From NCBI GenBank assembly GCA_037974965.1, contig JBBPFI010000008.1, forward strand, positions 310,001 to 374,000: a DNA stretch of 64,000 nucleotides, given 5' to 3'. This DNA is from Dacryopinax spathularia (taxonomy: Eukaryota > Basidiomycota > Dacrymycetes > Dacrymycetales > Dacrymycetaceae). Position numbers and translations under genes: made by a program. The notes under the pieces were generated by a model. The model made no database searches. It had not been told where the DNA came from and saw nothing but the letters and a program-made list of their open reading frames with translations. Shown here in pieces: positions 1-12,899 of this stretch. Numbering within the stretch: position 1 is the first letter of the stretch; each line of letters begins with the position of its first letter.

Positions 1-3000
1 CCATGCGTCGAGAGAAGCGCGACAGGCGGCACTTCAAGTGTATGCGCTTCCCGCCATTCGACGATGAGGAGCCTCCCCTAGACTACGGCGACAATATCCT
101 CGATGTCGAGCCCCTCGAGGCTATCCAGCTGGAGCTCGACCCCGAGGAGGACGGGGCGATCGCCGACTGGTTCTACGATTTCAAGCCTCTTGTCGATACC
201 CCACACGTCAACGGCCCGTCCTACCGGTACTGGAACCTCAACCTGCCCATCATGTCCACCCTTTACCGATTTGGCCGCATGGTATTGTCCGACTACACGG
301 ACAACAACGTCTTCTACCTCTTTGACAAGAAATCCTTCTTCACCGCTAAAGCGCTCAACGTCGCCATCCCCGGCGGGCCAAAGTTCGAGCCCCTGTTTCG
401 CGACATGGACTCGTTCGACGAGGACTGAAACGAGTTCAACGACATAAACAAGATCATCATCCGCCAGCAGATAAGGACGGAGTACAAGGTCGCCTTCCAG
501 CACTTGTACAACTCGCTCCCTCGCTCGGTGCATATCAGCCCGTACCACGTGCCAAAGAGCATCTATATCCGGACGGACGATCCAGATCTGCCGGCGTTCT
601 ACTTCGACCCGCTCATCAACCCTATCTCTTCTCGCGCTGTTGCGCCGTCCAATGTCGGCCTGATAACGCACGAAGACGCGATATTCGGCCCGAACGGGGA
701 AGACGACGACGATTTTGAGCTGCCCGATGAAGTCGAGCCCTTCCTCGCCGAGAAAGAGATCGAGAACGACCATACAGCGGACGGGATCGCCCTCTGGTGG
801 GCTCCCGAACCCTACAACCGTCGGTCCGGCCGGATGCGCAGAGCAGAAGACGTCCCGCTGGTCAGAAACTGGTACCTCGAGCACTGCCCGCCCAACCAGC
901 CCGTCAAAGTCCGCGTCTCGTACCAAAAGTTGCTCAAGTGCTATGTCCTGAATGAGCTGCATCACCGCCATCCAAAGCCGATGACAAAGAAGAGCTTGTT
1001 TAGGAGTCTGAAGGCGACCAAGTTCTTCCAGACGACGACGCTGGATTGGGTCGAGGTCGGGCTGCAGGTCTGCAGGCAGGGGTATAATATGCTGAATTTG
1101 TTGATTCACCGGAAGGTGAGCACTTCCCCTGCTAAATTTCTAGAACGATTGACTGACTCGCGTATGTAGAACCTGAATTACCTGCATCTGGACTACAACA
1201 TGAACCTCAGGCCGGTCAAGACGCTCACCGCGAAGGAACGTAAGAAGTCTCGTTTCGGGAATGCGTTCCATCTGTGTCGTGAGATATTGCGCCTCACGAA
1301 GCTGGTCGGCGATGCGCATGTCCAATATCGGCTGGGTAACGTAGATGCGTTCCAACTGACGGACGCGCTGCAATATATCTTCCCGCATATTGGTGCGCTT
1401 ACTGGTATGTACCGGTACATGTACAAGGTCAGTCCTCCCTGTCCTCTTGTTGATTGAGTCTAAACTGATGGTGATTTGTAGCTTATGCATCAAGTACGGA
1501 TGTGCAAGGATCTCAAGCACCTGATCTACTACCGGCTCAACACCGGCCCCGTCGGCAAAGGCCCCGGATGCGGGTTCTGGGCTCCCGGCTGGCGGGTCTG
1601 GCTCTTTTTCATGCGCGGCATTGTCCCCCTTCTCGAGCGTTGGCTCGGTAACCTTCTCGCACGTCAGTTTGAGGGAAGGAACAGCAAGGGCATCGCCAAG
1701 ACCGTCACGAAGCAGCGTGTGGAGTCGCACTACGACCTCGAGCTGCGCGCGGCTGTCATGCACGATATTTTGGATATGATGCCCGAGTCGATCAAGCAGA
1801 ACAAGGCTAAGACAATCTTGCAGCATCTGTCTGAGGCCTGGCGCTGCTGGAAGGCCAATATCCCATGGAAGGTGCCCGGTACGCCTACTGCGATCGAGAA
1901 CATCATCCTCCGGTACATTAAGAGCAAGGCCGATTGGTGGGTCTCCGTCGCGCACTAACCGTGAGCGTATTCGCCGCGGTGCGACTGTCGACAAGGCTGT
2001 CGTCAAGAAGAACCTCGGCCGCCTCACTCGTCTCTACCTTAAGGCCGAGCAGGAATGGCAGCACGCGTACCTCAAGAATGGACCATACATCAGTGCTGAG
2101 GAGGCTGTGGCTATCTACACCTCCACGGTCCACTGGCTCGAGTCTCGCAAGTTCGCTCCGATTCCATTCCCGCCGCTGTCGTACAAGCACGATACCAAGC
2201 TCCTCGTACTGGCTCTCGAGAAGCTGAAGGAAGCGTACTCCGTCAAGGGCCGCCTAAACCAGTCGCAGCGTGAAAAGCTTGCGCTCATCGAGCAGGCCTA
2301 CGATAACCCGCACGCGTGTTTGTCCCGCATCAAGCGACTTCTGCTGACCCAGCGATCGTTCAAGGAAGCCGGTATTGAGTTCTTCGACACGTACGACAAG
2401 CTCATCCCGTGCTACGACATCACGACATCGAGCCCGTGGAGAAAATCACCGATGCATACCTCGATCAGTTCCTATTCTTTGAGGCTGACAAGCGCGGTCT
2501 TTTCCCCGCTTGGATCAAGCCTGCTGATACGGAGCCGCCTCCCTTGTTGGTCTACAAGTGGTGCCAAGGCATTAATAACTTGACCGATATCTGGGAAACT
2601 AGCGAGGTCGAGTGCAATGTCATGATGGAGACCGTTCTCTCTAGAGTATACGAGAAGATCGATCTTACTCTGCTCAACCGACTCCTCCGTTTGATCTTGG
2701 ACCACAACTTCGCCGACTACATTACCGCTAAGAACAACACCACCCTAACGTACAAGGACATGGCGCACGTGAACACATACGGTCTCATCCGAGGCTTGCA
2801 GTTCTCCGCTTTCGTCTTCCACCACTCTGGTCTCGTCCTCGATCTCCTCATTCTGGGTTTGCAACGCGCATCCGAGATGGCAGGCCCGCCACAGATGCCA
2901 AACAATTTCCTGCAGTACAAGGATCGCGCGACGGAGACTCGCCATCCTGTCCGGTTGTACTCTCGCTATGTGGACAGGATCCACATCCTTTTCCCCTTCA

Positions 3001-6000
3001 CTGCAGAAGAGGCTCGTGATCTCATCCAGCGGTACCTCAGCGCCAACCCGGATCCTACCAACAACAACGTTATTGGGTACAACAATAAGCGTTGCTGGCC
3101 TCGCGACTGCCGTATGCGACTGATCAAGCACGATGTCAACCTGGGCAGAGCGGTGTTCTGGAACGTCAAGCAGAGTCTGCCACGATCACTCACGACCATT
3201 GAGTGGGAAGACACATTTGTCAGTGTCTACTCGAAGGACAACCCGCAGCTCTTGTTCTCGATGTGTGGCTTCGAAGTTCGTATCCTGCCCAAGATTCGTA
3301 CCTTGAACGGGGAGCAGTTCTCACTCAAGGATGGTGTCTGGAACTTGACGAACGAAGCCACCAAGGAGCGCACGGCGCAACCCTTCTTGCGGGTATCTGA
3401 CGAGGGTATCCAGCAGTTCAACAACCGTATCCGCAAAGTTCTGATGAGCTCTGGTTCGACCACGTTCTCGAAGATCGTTAACAAGTGGAACACAGCTCTC
3501 ATTGGTCTGATGACTTACTACCGTGAAGCTGTCATCCACACCAACGAGCTTCTGGATGCGCTTGTCAAGGCCGAGAACAAGATTCAAACCCGTGTCAAGA
3601 TCGGGTTGAACAGTAAGATGACTTCGCGTTTCCCGCCCGTCGTCTTCTACACTCCAAAGGAACTCGGTGGTCTGGGCATGCTTTCCATGGGACATGTGCT
3701 CATTCCCCAGAGCGATCTCCGGTGGGCGAAGCAGACCGATGTCGCCATCTCGCATTTCCGATCTGGTATGACGCATGAAGAGGATCAACTGATTCCCAAC
3801 TTGTACCGATACCTGCAACCATGGGAAGCCGAATTCCTCGACTCTGCCCGTGTTTGGTCGGAGTATTCCCTGAAGCGGAAGGAGGCGAATGCACAGAATC
3901 GTCGTCTTACGCTGGAAGATCTGGAAGACAGCTGGGATCGTGGTATCCCTCGTATCAACCCCCTCTTCCAGAAAGACCGCCACACCTTGGCTTACGACAA
4001 GGGCTGGCGTGTGCGGACTGACTGGAAGCAGTACCAGCTGCTCAAGCACAATCCTTTCTGGTGGACCTCGCAACGCCACGATGGTAAACTCTGACAGCTC
4101 AACAACTATCGTGTCCATGTCATCGCTGCCCTTGGTGGTGTGGAAGGTATCTCGGAGCACACCCTGTTTAAGGGTACCTACTTCCCGACTTGGGAGGGTC
4201 TGCTCTGGGAGAAGGCCTCTGGCTTCGAGGAATCCATGCGGTACAACAAGCTCACGAACGCGCAGCGGTCCGGTCTCAATCAGATTCCTAACCGTCGATT
4301 CACGCTTTGGTGGAGTCCTACGATCAACCGTGCCAACGTCTACGTCGGTTTCCAAGTACAACTTGATTTGACTGGTATCTTCATGCACGGCAAGATCCCA
4401 ACGCTCAAGATCAGCTTAATTCAAATCTTCCGTGCCCATTTGTGGCAGAAGATTCATGAGTCAGTTGTTATGGATCTTTGCCAGGTCTTCGATCAAGAAC
4501 TGGAAGCCCTTCAGATCGAGACTGTGCAGAAGGAAACGATCCACCCGCGTAAGAGTTACAAGATGAACTCGTCTTGCGCCGACATCCTGCTCTTCTCTGC
4601 CTACAAGTGGAACATCGCGCGTTCCTCGCTCGTCTCCGACTCCAAGGACGTGTATGATGGAACCACCAGCAACAAGCACTGGATTGACGTTCAGCTCCGT
4701 TGGGGTGACTTCGACTCTCACGATATCGAGCGGTACACTCGTGCCAAATTCCTCGACTACGTATCTGATTCCATGTCTATCTACCCATCTCCAACGGGTG
4801 TCATGATCGGCATGGATCTTGCTTACAACATGTGGTCGGCTTACGGTAACTGGTTCCCTGGTATGAAGCCCCTCATTCAACAAGCGATGGCAAAGATTAT
4901 GAAGGCGAACCCTGCATGCCACGTGCTCCGCGAGCGTATCCCGGAATCGTCTTCAGCTCTACTCATCAGAACCGACTGAGCCATACCTGAACAGCCAGAA
5001 CTACTCCGAGCTCTTCTCGAACCAGATCATCTGGTTCGTGGATGATACCAATGTGTACCGTGTCACCATCCACAAGACGTTCGAGGGTAACTTGACGACT
5101 AAGCCCATCAACGGTGCTATCTTCATCTTCAACCCGCGGTCAGGTCAGCTGTTCTTGAAGATCATCCACACGAGTGTCTGGGCTGGACAGAAGCGTCTTG
5201 GTCAGCTTGCGAAGTGGAAGACTGCCGAAGAAGTCGCCGCCTTGGTCCGCTCGCTGCCAGTTGAAGAACAGCCCAAGCAAGTCATCGTCACCCGTAAGGG
5301 TATGCTTGACCCGCTCGAGGTCCACTTGCTCGACTTCCCGAACATCGTCATCAAGGGTAGCGAGCTTCAGCTTCCGTTCCAGGCGTGCATGAAGATGGAG
5401 AAGTTCGGTGACCTCATCCTGAGGGCCACTCAACCACAAATGGTGCTGTTCAACCTATACGACAACTGGCTGAAGTCCATTTCGAGCTACACTGCGTTCT
5501 CTCGTCTCATTCTCCTTCTTCGTGGTCTGCATGTCAACAATGAGAAGGCGAAGGTAATTCTGCGACCGGACAAGAACACGATTACGGAGCCGCACTTCGT
5601 TCGGCCCACGTTGTCGGATGAAGAGTGGGTAAAGGTGGAAGTCGCCATGAAGGATCTTATACTGACTGTGAGTGACATCTGCATTACTTCTGTTGTACAT
5701 ATGCTAATTTATGATCCAGGACTTCGGCAAGCGGAACAACGTCAATGTCGCTTCCCTGACAACTAGCGAAATTCGTGATGTCATCCTTGGTCAGGAAATC
5801 GCAGCACCTTCGATCCAGCGTCAACGAATGGCCGAGCTGGAGAAGTCTGCTGCGGCGCAAAGTCAAGTCACAGCCCTGCAGACCCGGACCACCAACATCC
5901 ATGGTGACGACCTGCAAGTCGTCACAACCACGAACTACGAGCAGCAAGTCTTCAGCAGCAAGACCGACTGGCGTAGTAAGGCCATCTCCGCTAGCAACCT

Positions 6001-6734
6001 TCCCCCCCGTCTCCAGCACATCTACGTCTCGAACGACGATGTCAAGGATGACGTTGCTTCATACACCTACGTGTTGCCGAAGAACATCCTCAAGACGTTC
6101 GTCATCAATGCGGATACGAAGACGCAAGCCGCTGCCTTCCTGTACGGTAGCTCGCCGCCGGATATCAAGCAGGTCAAAGAAATCCGCGCTATCGCCTTTG
6201 TGCCTCAGCGTGGAAAGCTTAATACCGTTGAGCTGCCAAGTCAACTGCCGCAGGATGATGTCTTCCTGAAGGATCTTGAGCCACTGGGGTGGATCAAGAC
6301 CCAAGCGCAGGAGATGCCTACACTTCCTCCGACGGATGTGACGACCCAAGCGAAGATCATGGCCGACCACCCAGAATGGGGCTCCGCCTCCATCTGCCTT
6401 ACCTTCTCCTTCACGCCCGGCTCCGTGTCCCTCTCCGCGTTCACGCCCACCGTCGCCGGCTTCGAATGGGGCCGCAAGAACACCGACAACACGCTCAACC
6501 CGCCGGGTTCAATCATAACATGTACGACCGCGTCCAGCTCCTCTTGTCCGACCGGATCCTGGGTATGACACTCGTCCCCGAGGGCAGAGTATGGAACTAA
6601 GGAGCTGGGCCTCACCCAGCTCCGCGCGAATCGGAGAAACCACTGTCTCACCGACGGGCGCCTGTTTAACCTCTCCCCAGCCTTGTTCTCTCAACTACGA
6701 GCCCCGTTCTCACTTCCTGGACTTCTTATCTTAG
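1..6734 (+). pseudogene. PRP8: PRP8, pre-mRNA-splicing factor 8, 5' end outside the window, broken copy
   Basis: Prp8 is the U5 snRNP protein that scaffolds the spliceosome active site in the nucleus. The translation follows Prp8 almost residue for residue from about human residue 150 to near the C-terminus: RT-like region about 2.4-4.0 kb, endonuclease-like and RNase H-like regions about 4.5-5.7 kb, Jab1/MPN domain about 6.0-6.57 kb. Three introns are kept with good borders (1116-1169, 1428-1481, 5668-5719), so this is not a processed copy. The frame is broken: a conserved Trp codon reads TGA at 426-428 and another at 4092-4094; two bases are missing near 1957; an 8-bp tandem duplication lies near 2420-2436; there is one extra base near 4940 and one missing near 6510; and the last ~40 codons after 6598 are scrambled. 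PRP8 is essential and normally single-copy, so this is either a decayed second copy or a region with assembly errors. The identification is sure; pseudogene status is less so. Confidence 0.85.
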
Positions 6735-7184
6735 TCGCTCTTCATGTCAGTATATGCGACCTTAGGAAAACATGATGCGATGGGCCTTGTGGCCTGTCTA
6801 CCTTCTATTACAACTCACCATTCTCGACCGCCGCGAACCTGACTTGGAAGTTCGTACTCTAACCGCACATCGAAACGACTGTCTGCGACTCTATGTCCAA
6901 AGGACGCTTTGTGCTCTTCGCAGAGCTTCTTGTATCAAGCCACCAAGCAAAACTGTATAGCACTTCATGAAGACAGAAAGGCCTTCACCCCGGCTCTTGC
7001 TCTTCCGCTTGTTTCGTCTCAACCCCCACGTCGTCATGTCTCATCACCATTTGCCGCCCCACTCGCTCCGTCACCTAGGTCCATATCGGCAGCCCCAATT
7101 CGCTTCCACCGCCCTATTCTTCTGCCCTACCCAGCAAAGGTGCCGCGACGCACTTGAACATCTCCGTACGCAAGCAGTGTCTTC

Positions 7185-7490
7185 TTGTTGCTTCTTCTGA
7201 CGCTATGTCCGAGTACAGGGCGTATGAATGCTACACCTTACAACTCAACCCTTTGTTCTTCGCTTGCGCAACTCGACCTCCTCATAGAGCAGGAGAAGAA
7301 CGGCCTAAGGCAACGACACGCCTCACAGTGGGCCGATATCAAAGCTGCCCTTAAGTTGGCACCCGGCACCGCCGCCTGTCAATTCATTGCGTTCCAGCAC
7401 CAGCTGTTTTTTCAGCAGGATAAGGAAGCGGCGGATCTCTGCGCTCAGTGGGAGACAGATCTCGATTGCATCCTTGGGAGTCTTCTATGA
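7185..7490 (+). CDS. small hypothetical ORF or exon (101 aa)
   Basis: An open frame whose last ~75 residues look coding: an amphipathic stretch rich in Gln, Glu, Lys and Ala with the segment QFIAFQHQLFFQQDKEAADL, ending in a normal stop. The first 25 residues are low-complexity and may not belong to it. No introns or partner exons could be placed, and I recognise no family. It lies about 450 bp beyond the PRP8 end on the same strand. It could equally be the last exon of a small gene or chance. Confidence 0.3.
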   Translation: MLLLLTLCPSTGRMNATPYNSTLCSSLAQLDLLIEQEKNGLRQRHASQWADIKAALKLAPGTAACQFIAFQHQLFFQQDKEAADLCAQWETDLDCILGSLL

Positions 7491-8637
7491 GACCAATAAC
7501 CGACCCTGATCTGCCGTTTACCAAACACTCTGGTTGTTCCCAACGACCGCCGGCGCATGGCAGGGAATAGACATCGATATTGTTATGTTTCCGTAGCGTT
7601 ACAACAGTTCTGTTCTAAGGCGAGAAACGTGTCCTTTAAAGTACAACACATCTGTTCCTAATGCGAGAAAACAACATGCAGACCTCTGTCCCGTTTTTAT
7701 CTGCTACAGCCTATACTTGACTTGTATACATATGCGTTGCAAATCTCGAGGCCGGAGGTAGGAGAGGATCTCATCCAGTATGTCTAGTCGACCTAGCAAT
7801 GACATGTTGTACAGAGGAGGCCGTCGTTATCGAAGGAGCCACTTGTACGCGTCAACGCGACCCACCACGGTGCGTCCTCCACGGTCCATGTGCGGAGTTC
7901 AAGCACGTCAATGCCATCGAGCACAATGAGTCTCCCCCCATGCATCAAAACAAAATCATATCACTATAAAATCATGACTATAGTTGAGGTAATAGAGGCT
8001 CAGACCATAACGGTCGAGGAAACGAGCACCAGACCGGGAGACCATTGGTTAGTCACCGACATCGCCACACGAGAGCGAGGGGATTTCAATGTATACCTCG
8101 GTTGGAACATATCATACAGCTTGCAGCCCACGACCATCTCCAAGCCCAGGTACGCTTTTGCAGATGAACATCTCCATTGACCCTCTTATCTCATAAACTT
8201 CACAGTCCATCTCACATCGATAACAAATACAGACAAGCATGTCGATGAATGTCACCTTGCAGAGCGACGCGATACAGTTAGAAGAGGAGTCCGAGAATGA
8301 AGCATGATTGTGTACACCATGGTAGAACAAGAGTGGAAATGTTACAGTATCGATCCCGATTACCGTCCCTTGCAGAAGAAACCTGAAAATAAAACACTTT
8401 GGCGGAATGACAGGCTCGAATCCAGTGCTTATTCATCGCCGTCCCCGAAAAGCGCGCTGAACTGCAGATTGTTACCAACCTTCGTCTCACGTGTGATCGA
8501 AAAAACTTCACCTTACGCTTGCCTCGAGGCGGGGTTGGACCCAACTCGGTCAGATCGTACTGAGTTCCAACTAACTCGGCTCCCCCGAACTTCTTTGTGT
8601 CGGGAAAAGGTGTTTCTGGATTTCTCTGCGGCGGAGA
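7491..8637. other. intergenic stretch, nothing recognised
   Basis: This stretch lies between the small ORF and the 3' end of RAD9. Only short, overlapping open frames are present and none shows consistent coding character or paired splice sites. No tandem repeat, palindrome or transposon end was seen. Confidence 0.6.
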
Positions 8638-10496
8638 TCAGATGAAGGATTGACGCCCAACCAAGTAGCCTACCCTGTACACACTCTGTTCCGGGCTGTC
8701 GACAAAAACATTCAACTGATGAGCGCGAGAATCCAGAAGATCGTTGCCCTCCCAGGCGCCCCTCGCCACCAAGGAAATCTGCGACCCAGGCAAAAAGTAC
8801 GGATCGCCCATGCTGGAAACAATATCCGCACTATCGCCGTGGACGTCCTCCTCATTGAGCTCCCCGGGAATAGCGTCAACATGTCCAAGACGTTTGGTGC
8901 GATCGGACAAAACTGGACCAGCGCGTTCGACGACCATACGATACTCCGAGGACAGACCTTGAGATACCGCGGCCTGTAAGACTGGCGAGCCCCCATGGAC
9001 GTTCGATGCGCCAGAGAGCGGACAATCTGTGCGGACCATTGGCACGCCAGAGATGTGCGAAACCCCGCGGTGCGTTGAAGCAAAATTCGGACCAGAACTC
9101 GCCTGTGACAGCTCGTCCACGTCACGACCCCCGTCCAAGTCGTCGGGCGGAGCATTCTCTTCCTCCATAGCATCGTCGTTTAATTTGGCTGGGGAAGGCC
9201 GAGGCTCTAACACGTGCAACCCGCCGGCCCCTTGATCATCAAAGATCGTGGCGGACCCACACGACGACCTCTCACGACGAGACCTGATCGGTTCCACAAT
9301 GTCCCAAGTTGCGATGTACACTTCAGATTCGTAGGGCATGCCGGCGGTGTTCGAGGTTGATTCAGCTGATTCAATCTCGATGATGACGGGGGCCGGAGGT
9401 TCCGTAAAACTCAACCTCAACCCCGCACCAACAGCATGCGCCAAGTTGAAGCAAGCCTACACCATTTTCAGCCAAATACAGACAGGGTCAATAACAGAAG
9501 ACTAACCGCGAATTCTCGTATATGACAGGCAAAACCTGTATCGATAGGTCCCACCTCGTACTTGCACAGGTCGGAAGCATCGACCGCAATCTCAGTATAA
9601 ATATCCCCACGATCTAGTGCATCGGCTCGGAAAAACATACCATACCCACAAGACAAACGTACCTGCGACGACACGAAGCGTCAACCCACTCGGCGAAGCC
9701 TGAACCATGACCTCGCCATCCGCCTTTTGCACCGCGACACGCATATGATTCATCAACTGCTTCACCGTCTTCTCAGAGACCACAATAATCTTCGGCTCTT
9801 CATCTTCGTCCCGATGTGCACGGAGTATCTCCTCCACTGTATCCGTCGCCAACCTATGGCGTTTCGTGATGCCTAGTACAAGACGCGGATATACTTAGCG
9901 TCGACTCCAACCACATGCAAAAACACACACGCACCATGCTCGCAAACCAGGCGTACGATCAACCTCGTCTCTATAGTGTCTTCGTCGTCGCCACTATCAG
10001 CATACTCCTCATCCACGTCCCCACCCTCAACAGCCGGTTCGCGAATACAGAGCTCGACCGACTTCACTCCGCGGTTTTGGGAACAATGCTTCAGGTATGT
10101 TGTAAGCAGCTTGGTCTTGATCCGTGCTTCAAACCACTCGTTCACGCATTCAGACGCGTCATCTTCGTCAGACGTCGTTTGTAGCTTCAGACGATATGAG
10201 CTAAACATCTTTTCTGATACGCCCAGACGCATATATGCCGACTTTGCTGCGTTTACAGCAGAGAATACCAGCTGAAGAACAATGTCACGCTACCGAAACT
10301 CCAGAAAGAGCAACGAGCTCACCTGAGACGTCTCAACCACAATATTCATGGCGTCATCAAAGCGCGACATGCAGCTCAGAAACTTCACCAACCCTGACAG
10401 AGAACTTTCAGCTACGACACCTCACCAAGATGACCCGTAGTTACCTTTGGAGCTGTCCACAGACATTACAGCCTCCAGTCTTGTGACAGACGGCAT
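8638..10496 (-). CDS. RAD9: RAD9, checkpoint clamp (9-1-1) subunit
   Basis: Rad9 joins Rad1 and Hus1 in the PCNA-like ring that is loaded at damaged DNA and activates the Mec1/ATR checkpoint in the nucleus. The model has six exons: 10496-10445, 10411-10323, 10271-9935, 9872-9663, 9613-9507, 9456-8638. They sum to 1614 nt (537 aa) with all joins in frame. Family marks in order: LSGLVKFLSCMSRFDD near the N-terminus; EDTIETRLIVRLVCEHG; CKYEVGPIDTGFACHIREF; GAGLRLSFTEPPAPVIIEIE closing the second PCNA-like domain. A ~230-residue acidic, low-complexity tail follows, as expected for the phosphorylated Rad9 tail. The first intron is only 33 nt, so exon 1 is the weak point; a start at 10466 is in frame and may be the true one. 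The other introns are 49-62 nt. The gene appears intact. Confidence 0.85.
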
Positions 10497-10750
10497 ACTG
10501 ACGCGTTCGAAGACCTTTTTGTACGACTCACCAGGCAGTAGAAGAACAGAAAGAGGAGACATGGCGCGTCTGCACTTGGCGCGAGGTAGAAGATATACGA
10601 TTAATCCTCCCAATCACGTTACTCGCGTTTCAGATGAGTCATCCCACCTGTCTCGCCGCGCCCGTCACACGGCGCGCAAAGTAGTCCTTGCTGCATCATT
10701 CCCTCCTTCACTCATTCTTCACCTCACATCTCGTCCGGCTTGTGATACAA

Positions 10751-11949
10751 ATGGCCCGTCGAAAATGGTCTAACCGCAAACGGTCAGCTCAACAGGCAAG
10801 TCGAACTGGTGATCAAAGTCCGGCTGGCTCGGGCGCGACAGGGAACGTTGTCGGAGGAGGACGGTCACAACCTCGAGATAATACAAGGTTGCCCGAGGAC
10901 GAGATTCGTGGGCTCATATCCCAGTTACCCCGGGATCCGCTGGAGACAGAGTTCATGACTCACTTTACACCTCTTTTGGAAGGGACGACCTTCGCAGGCC
11001 GATCGATCGCAACGAATCGTGCACCGTCCATGACGGGGGAGCTCGCCATTGTACCCTCCACTTTGGACGGAGAGTCCCCTTTGCCGCCAGACTGGGATGC
11101 ACGTGCTGTGTGGCCGGGTTTGGGTCGTAGTGTGAATCCGCCTATCATACGGTTTTCCCCGTGGAGAGACATCGACGAATTCTTCTTAGCGGTCGTCGGC
11201 TTTGTCACCGCGCGCAATATCGATCTCGGCCTCCGCATACGCGGTTACGAGAGAACGGCGGAGTTGACCCTCGAGACACGGTTTCCTCTATCCGCAATCT
11301 ACTACAATATCGTGATGCCGTTTGTGCCTACGGGTAGTGAAGAAGAGCCAATTATACAGATAGGACACCCCTTCAACTTTGGCCGGTGCGTAAATCCATC
11401 CGCTCCAGTCGCATAGCTGATGACCTTGCCATAAGGGGTCGGCCAGAAGTCGCTGCAAGTCTGATCCAGGCCTGTGTTGCCCGCCTGGTGCGCTCCAACA
11501 CCCCTGGCTTTCAAAATGGTGCTCGCATCAGGAGGTTGTACACTCGGTGGGCACAACCCATTCTAGATGGCCAGTAAACTTTCTAAGGCCTGCATAGTGG
11601 CAAGAAGCACCGCGAAGATACCTCCACTCTACCTGTCGACCAGAAGGGAAACTACATTCTTCCCGAAGAACGCGTACCGGATCACTGGACGAGCGAGGTC
11701 TACGACACACGAGGCCGTCAAATAGGCGCCGTACACAGCGAATGGTCTCTCCTGTTCCAGCCGAGGAACGAAGGCTCAGACGAAGATAGCGAGGAAGAGG
11801 CCAGGCCACCTCCGGGTCCACCGATTACGTTCCATGGACGTAGTAATGCCGAAGATGATGAAGATACAGATCCGGAAGGGGATAATCAAGTCGCTGGACC
11901 TAGCAGGGGTTTTGCTGCTCACCCTGCTGCTGCAGGTTGGGTCTATTGA
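10751..11949 (+). CDS. hypothetical protein, paralogue 1 of a duplicated pair (365 aa)
   Basis: Three exons: 10751-11385, 11436-11546, 11598-11949. They join in frame to 365 aa; the introns are 50 and 51 nt. Function unknown. The N-terminus is basic and Ser/Gln-rich. A conserved core follows with SQPRDNTR, ELAIVPST, a Trp-rich FSPW.DID.FFLAVV segment, RIRGYERTAELTLETRFP and EEEPIIQIGHPFNFGR. The third exon carries a PDHWTSEVYDTRGRQIG motif and an acidic, Gly/Ala-rich tail. I chose the ATG at 10751 because it lines up with the start of paralogue 2; an upstream in-frame ATG at 10688 adds only low-complexity residues. The pair shares exon 2 and exon 3 lengths exactly (111 and 352 nt), so it arose by gene duplication. 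Its start lies about 250 bp from the divergently oriented RAD9 start. Confidence 0.75.
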
Positions 11950-12506
11950 AGGTGGACGCCCAACGTTCCTCCTCCATGTATGTAACATACTTCTGCTGTA
12001 ATGGATTAAGCAGCGGTTCTACCTTCATTGATGACGGATAGAGTCTTCAAGTGTTAACGTCACCATAAGCAGATTCCATTGTCCCTACCTCTCTCTCTCT
12101 CCCTCTTGACCAAACCCTCCCAACTCTTTCGTATTCCACAAGGACCACCGGTGGGGGTCTTGGGGTCGTTTGGACCACACACACATACTACTAGTAGCCC
12201 AACAGCAGCGATGCTATGCAATCCAACTGGGCATGCTGAAGAGCCGTCCCGCATCACAAGGAGGGACGCGAGCCACACAAAAACAGAACTTGAAAGATCG
12301 CACGCAAGCCGGGTGGTGCTAAGCTGCCATCCAAAGGAACAACCTTCGCCTTGGGGGACGGCCGACGCATTTCTCTTATCCAGCGTGCGCAGGAGGCACG
12401 AAACCGGATCTCCGTGTCACCGAATGCCAAGTGTCCGAGCTCCGGTTGCGCACCTGTGCCCACGCCTTCCAAGTTGGAAGACGCACATGGGAACGGACCT
12501 CCACAC
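11950..12506. repeat. intergenic, with a diverged repeat unit at about 12383-12505
   Basis: Most of this stretch holds nothing recognised. From about 12383 to 12505 it resembles an internal part of the 2.8-kb repeat (about 13053-13190): both have a GTGCGCAGGAG core, then a CGGANNTCCG palindrome, then GAGCTCCGGTTG, then CCTTCCAAGTT and GCACATG followed by CGGACCTCC. So the left flank of repeat copy A is itself an older, diverged member of the same family. Confidence 0.5.
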
Positions 12507-12715
12507 GTCGCACATACGAAACTCCGGCGATCCAAATATCCACCTGCGTCTTCAACAGGCAGTCAATCCCTTCAACCTTTGTCTTTGCAACACAAAACCA
12601 GCCACACTCCAACTCCTCTCGTTTGGCACAAGCTAGTTCAGCTGAATCTTTGCAGAGCGCAGGGTTCCTTCACGGCCGGTCCATCTGTGCCCTGTCCGCT
12701 TGCCCCTCTGCCCGC

Positions 12716-12899
12716 CAGTCGGGAGTCCGTCAGTCCGCCAATCCGTCAGTCCGCCAATCCGTCAGTCCGCCAATCCGTCAGTCCACCAATGCGTCAGTCC
12801 ACCAGTCCGTCAGTCCGCCAGTCCGTCAGTCCGCCAATCCGTCAGTCCGCCAGTCCGCCAGTCCGCCAATCCGCCAGTCCGCCAGTCCGCCAGTCCGCC
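12716..12899 (+). repeat. 8-bp minisatellite, copy A (about 23 units)
   Basis: Tandem array of CAGTCCGN / CAATCCGT units with occasional variants. Because 8 is not a multiple of 3, all three forward frames read the same Arg-Gln-Ser-Val-Ser-Pro-Pro peptide repeat with no stop, which creates long spurious ORFs. Copy B of the repeat has eight more units (64 bp). Confidence 0.95.

Noticed and set aside
78-1109. 343-aa minus-strand ORF antisense to PRP8 (and 355 aa at 3321-4388)
   Set aside because: Shadow of the strongly biased PRP8 codon pattern; no family resemblance.
8400-8440. tRNA-like T-loop (GGCTCGAATCC)
   Set aside because: Neither strand folds a T stem, anticodon arm or acceptor stem around it.
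12716-12899. CRISPR-like array
   Set aside because: Period is 8 bp with no unique spacers; this is a eukaryotic minisatellite.
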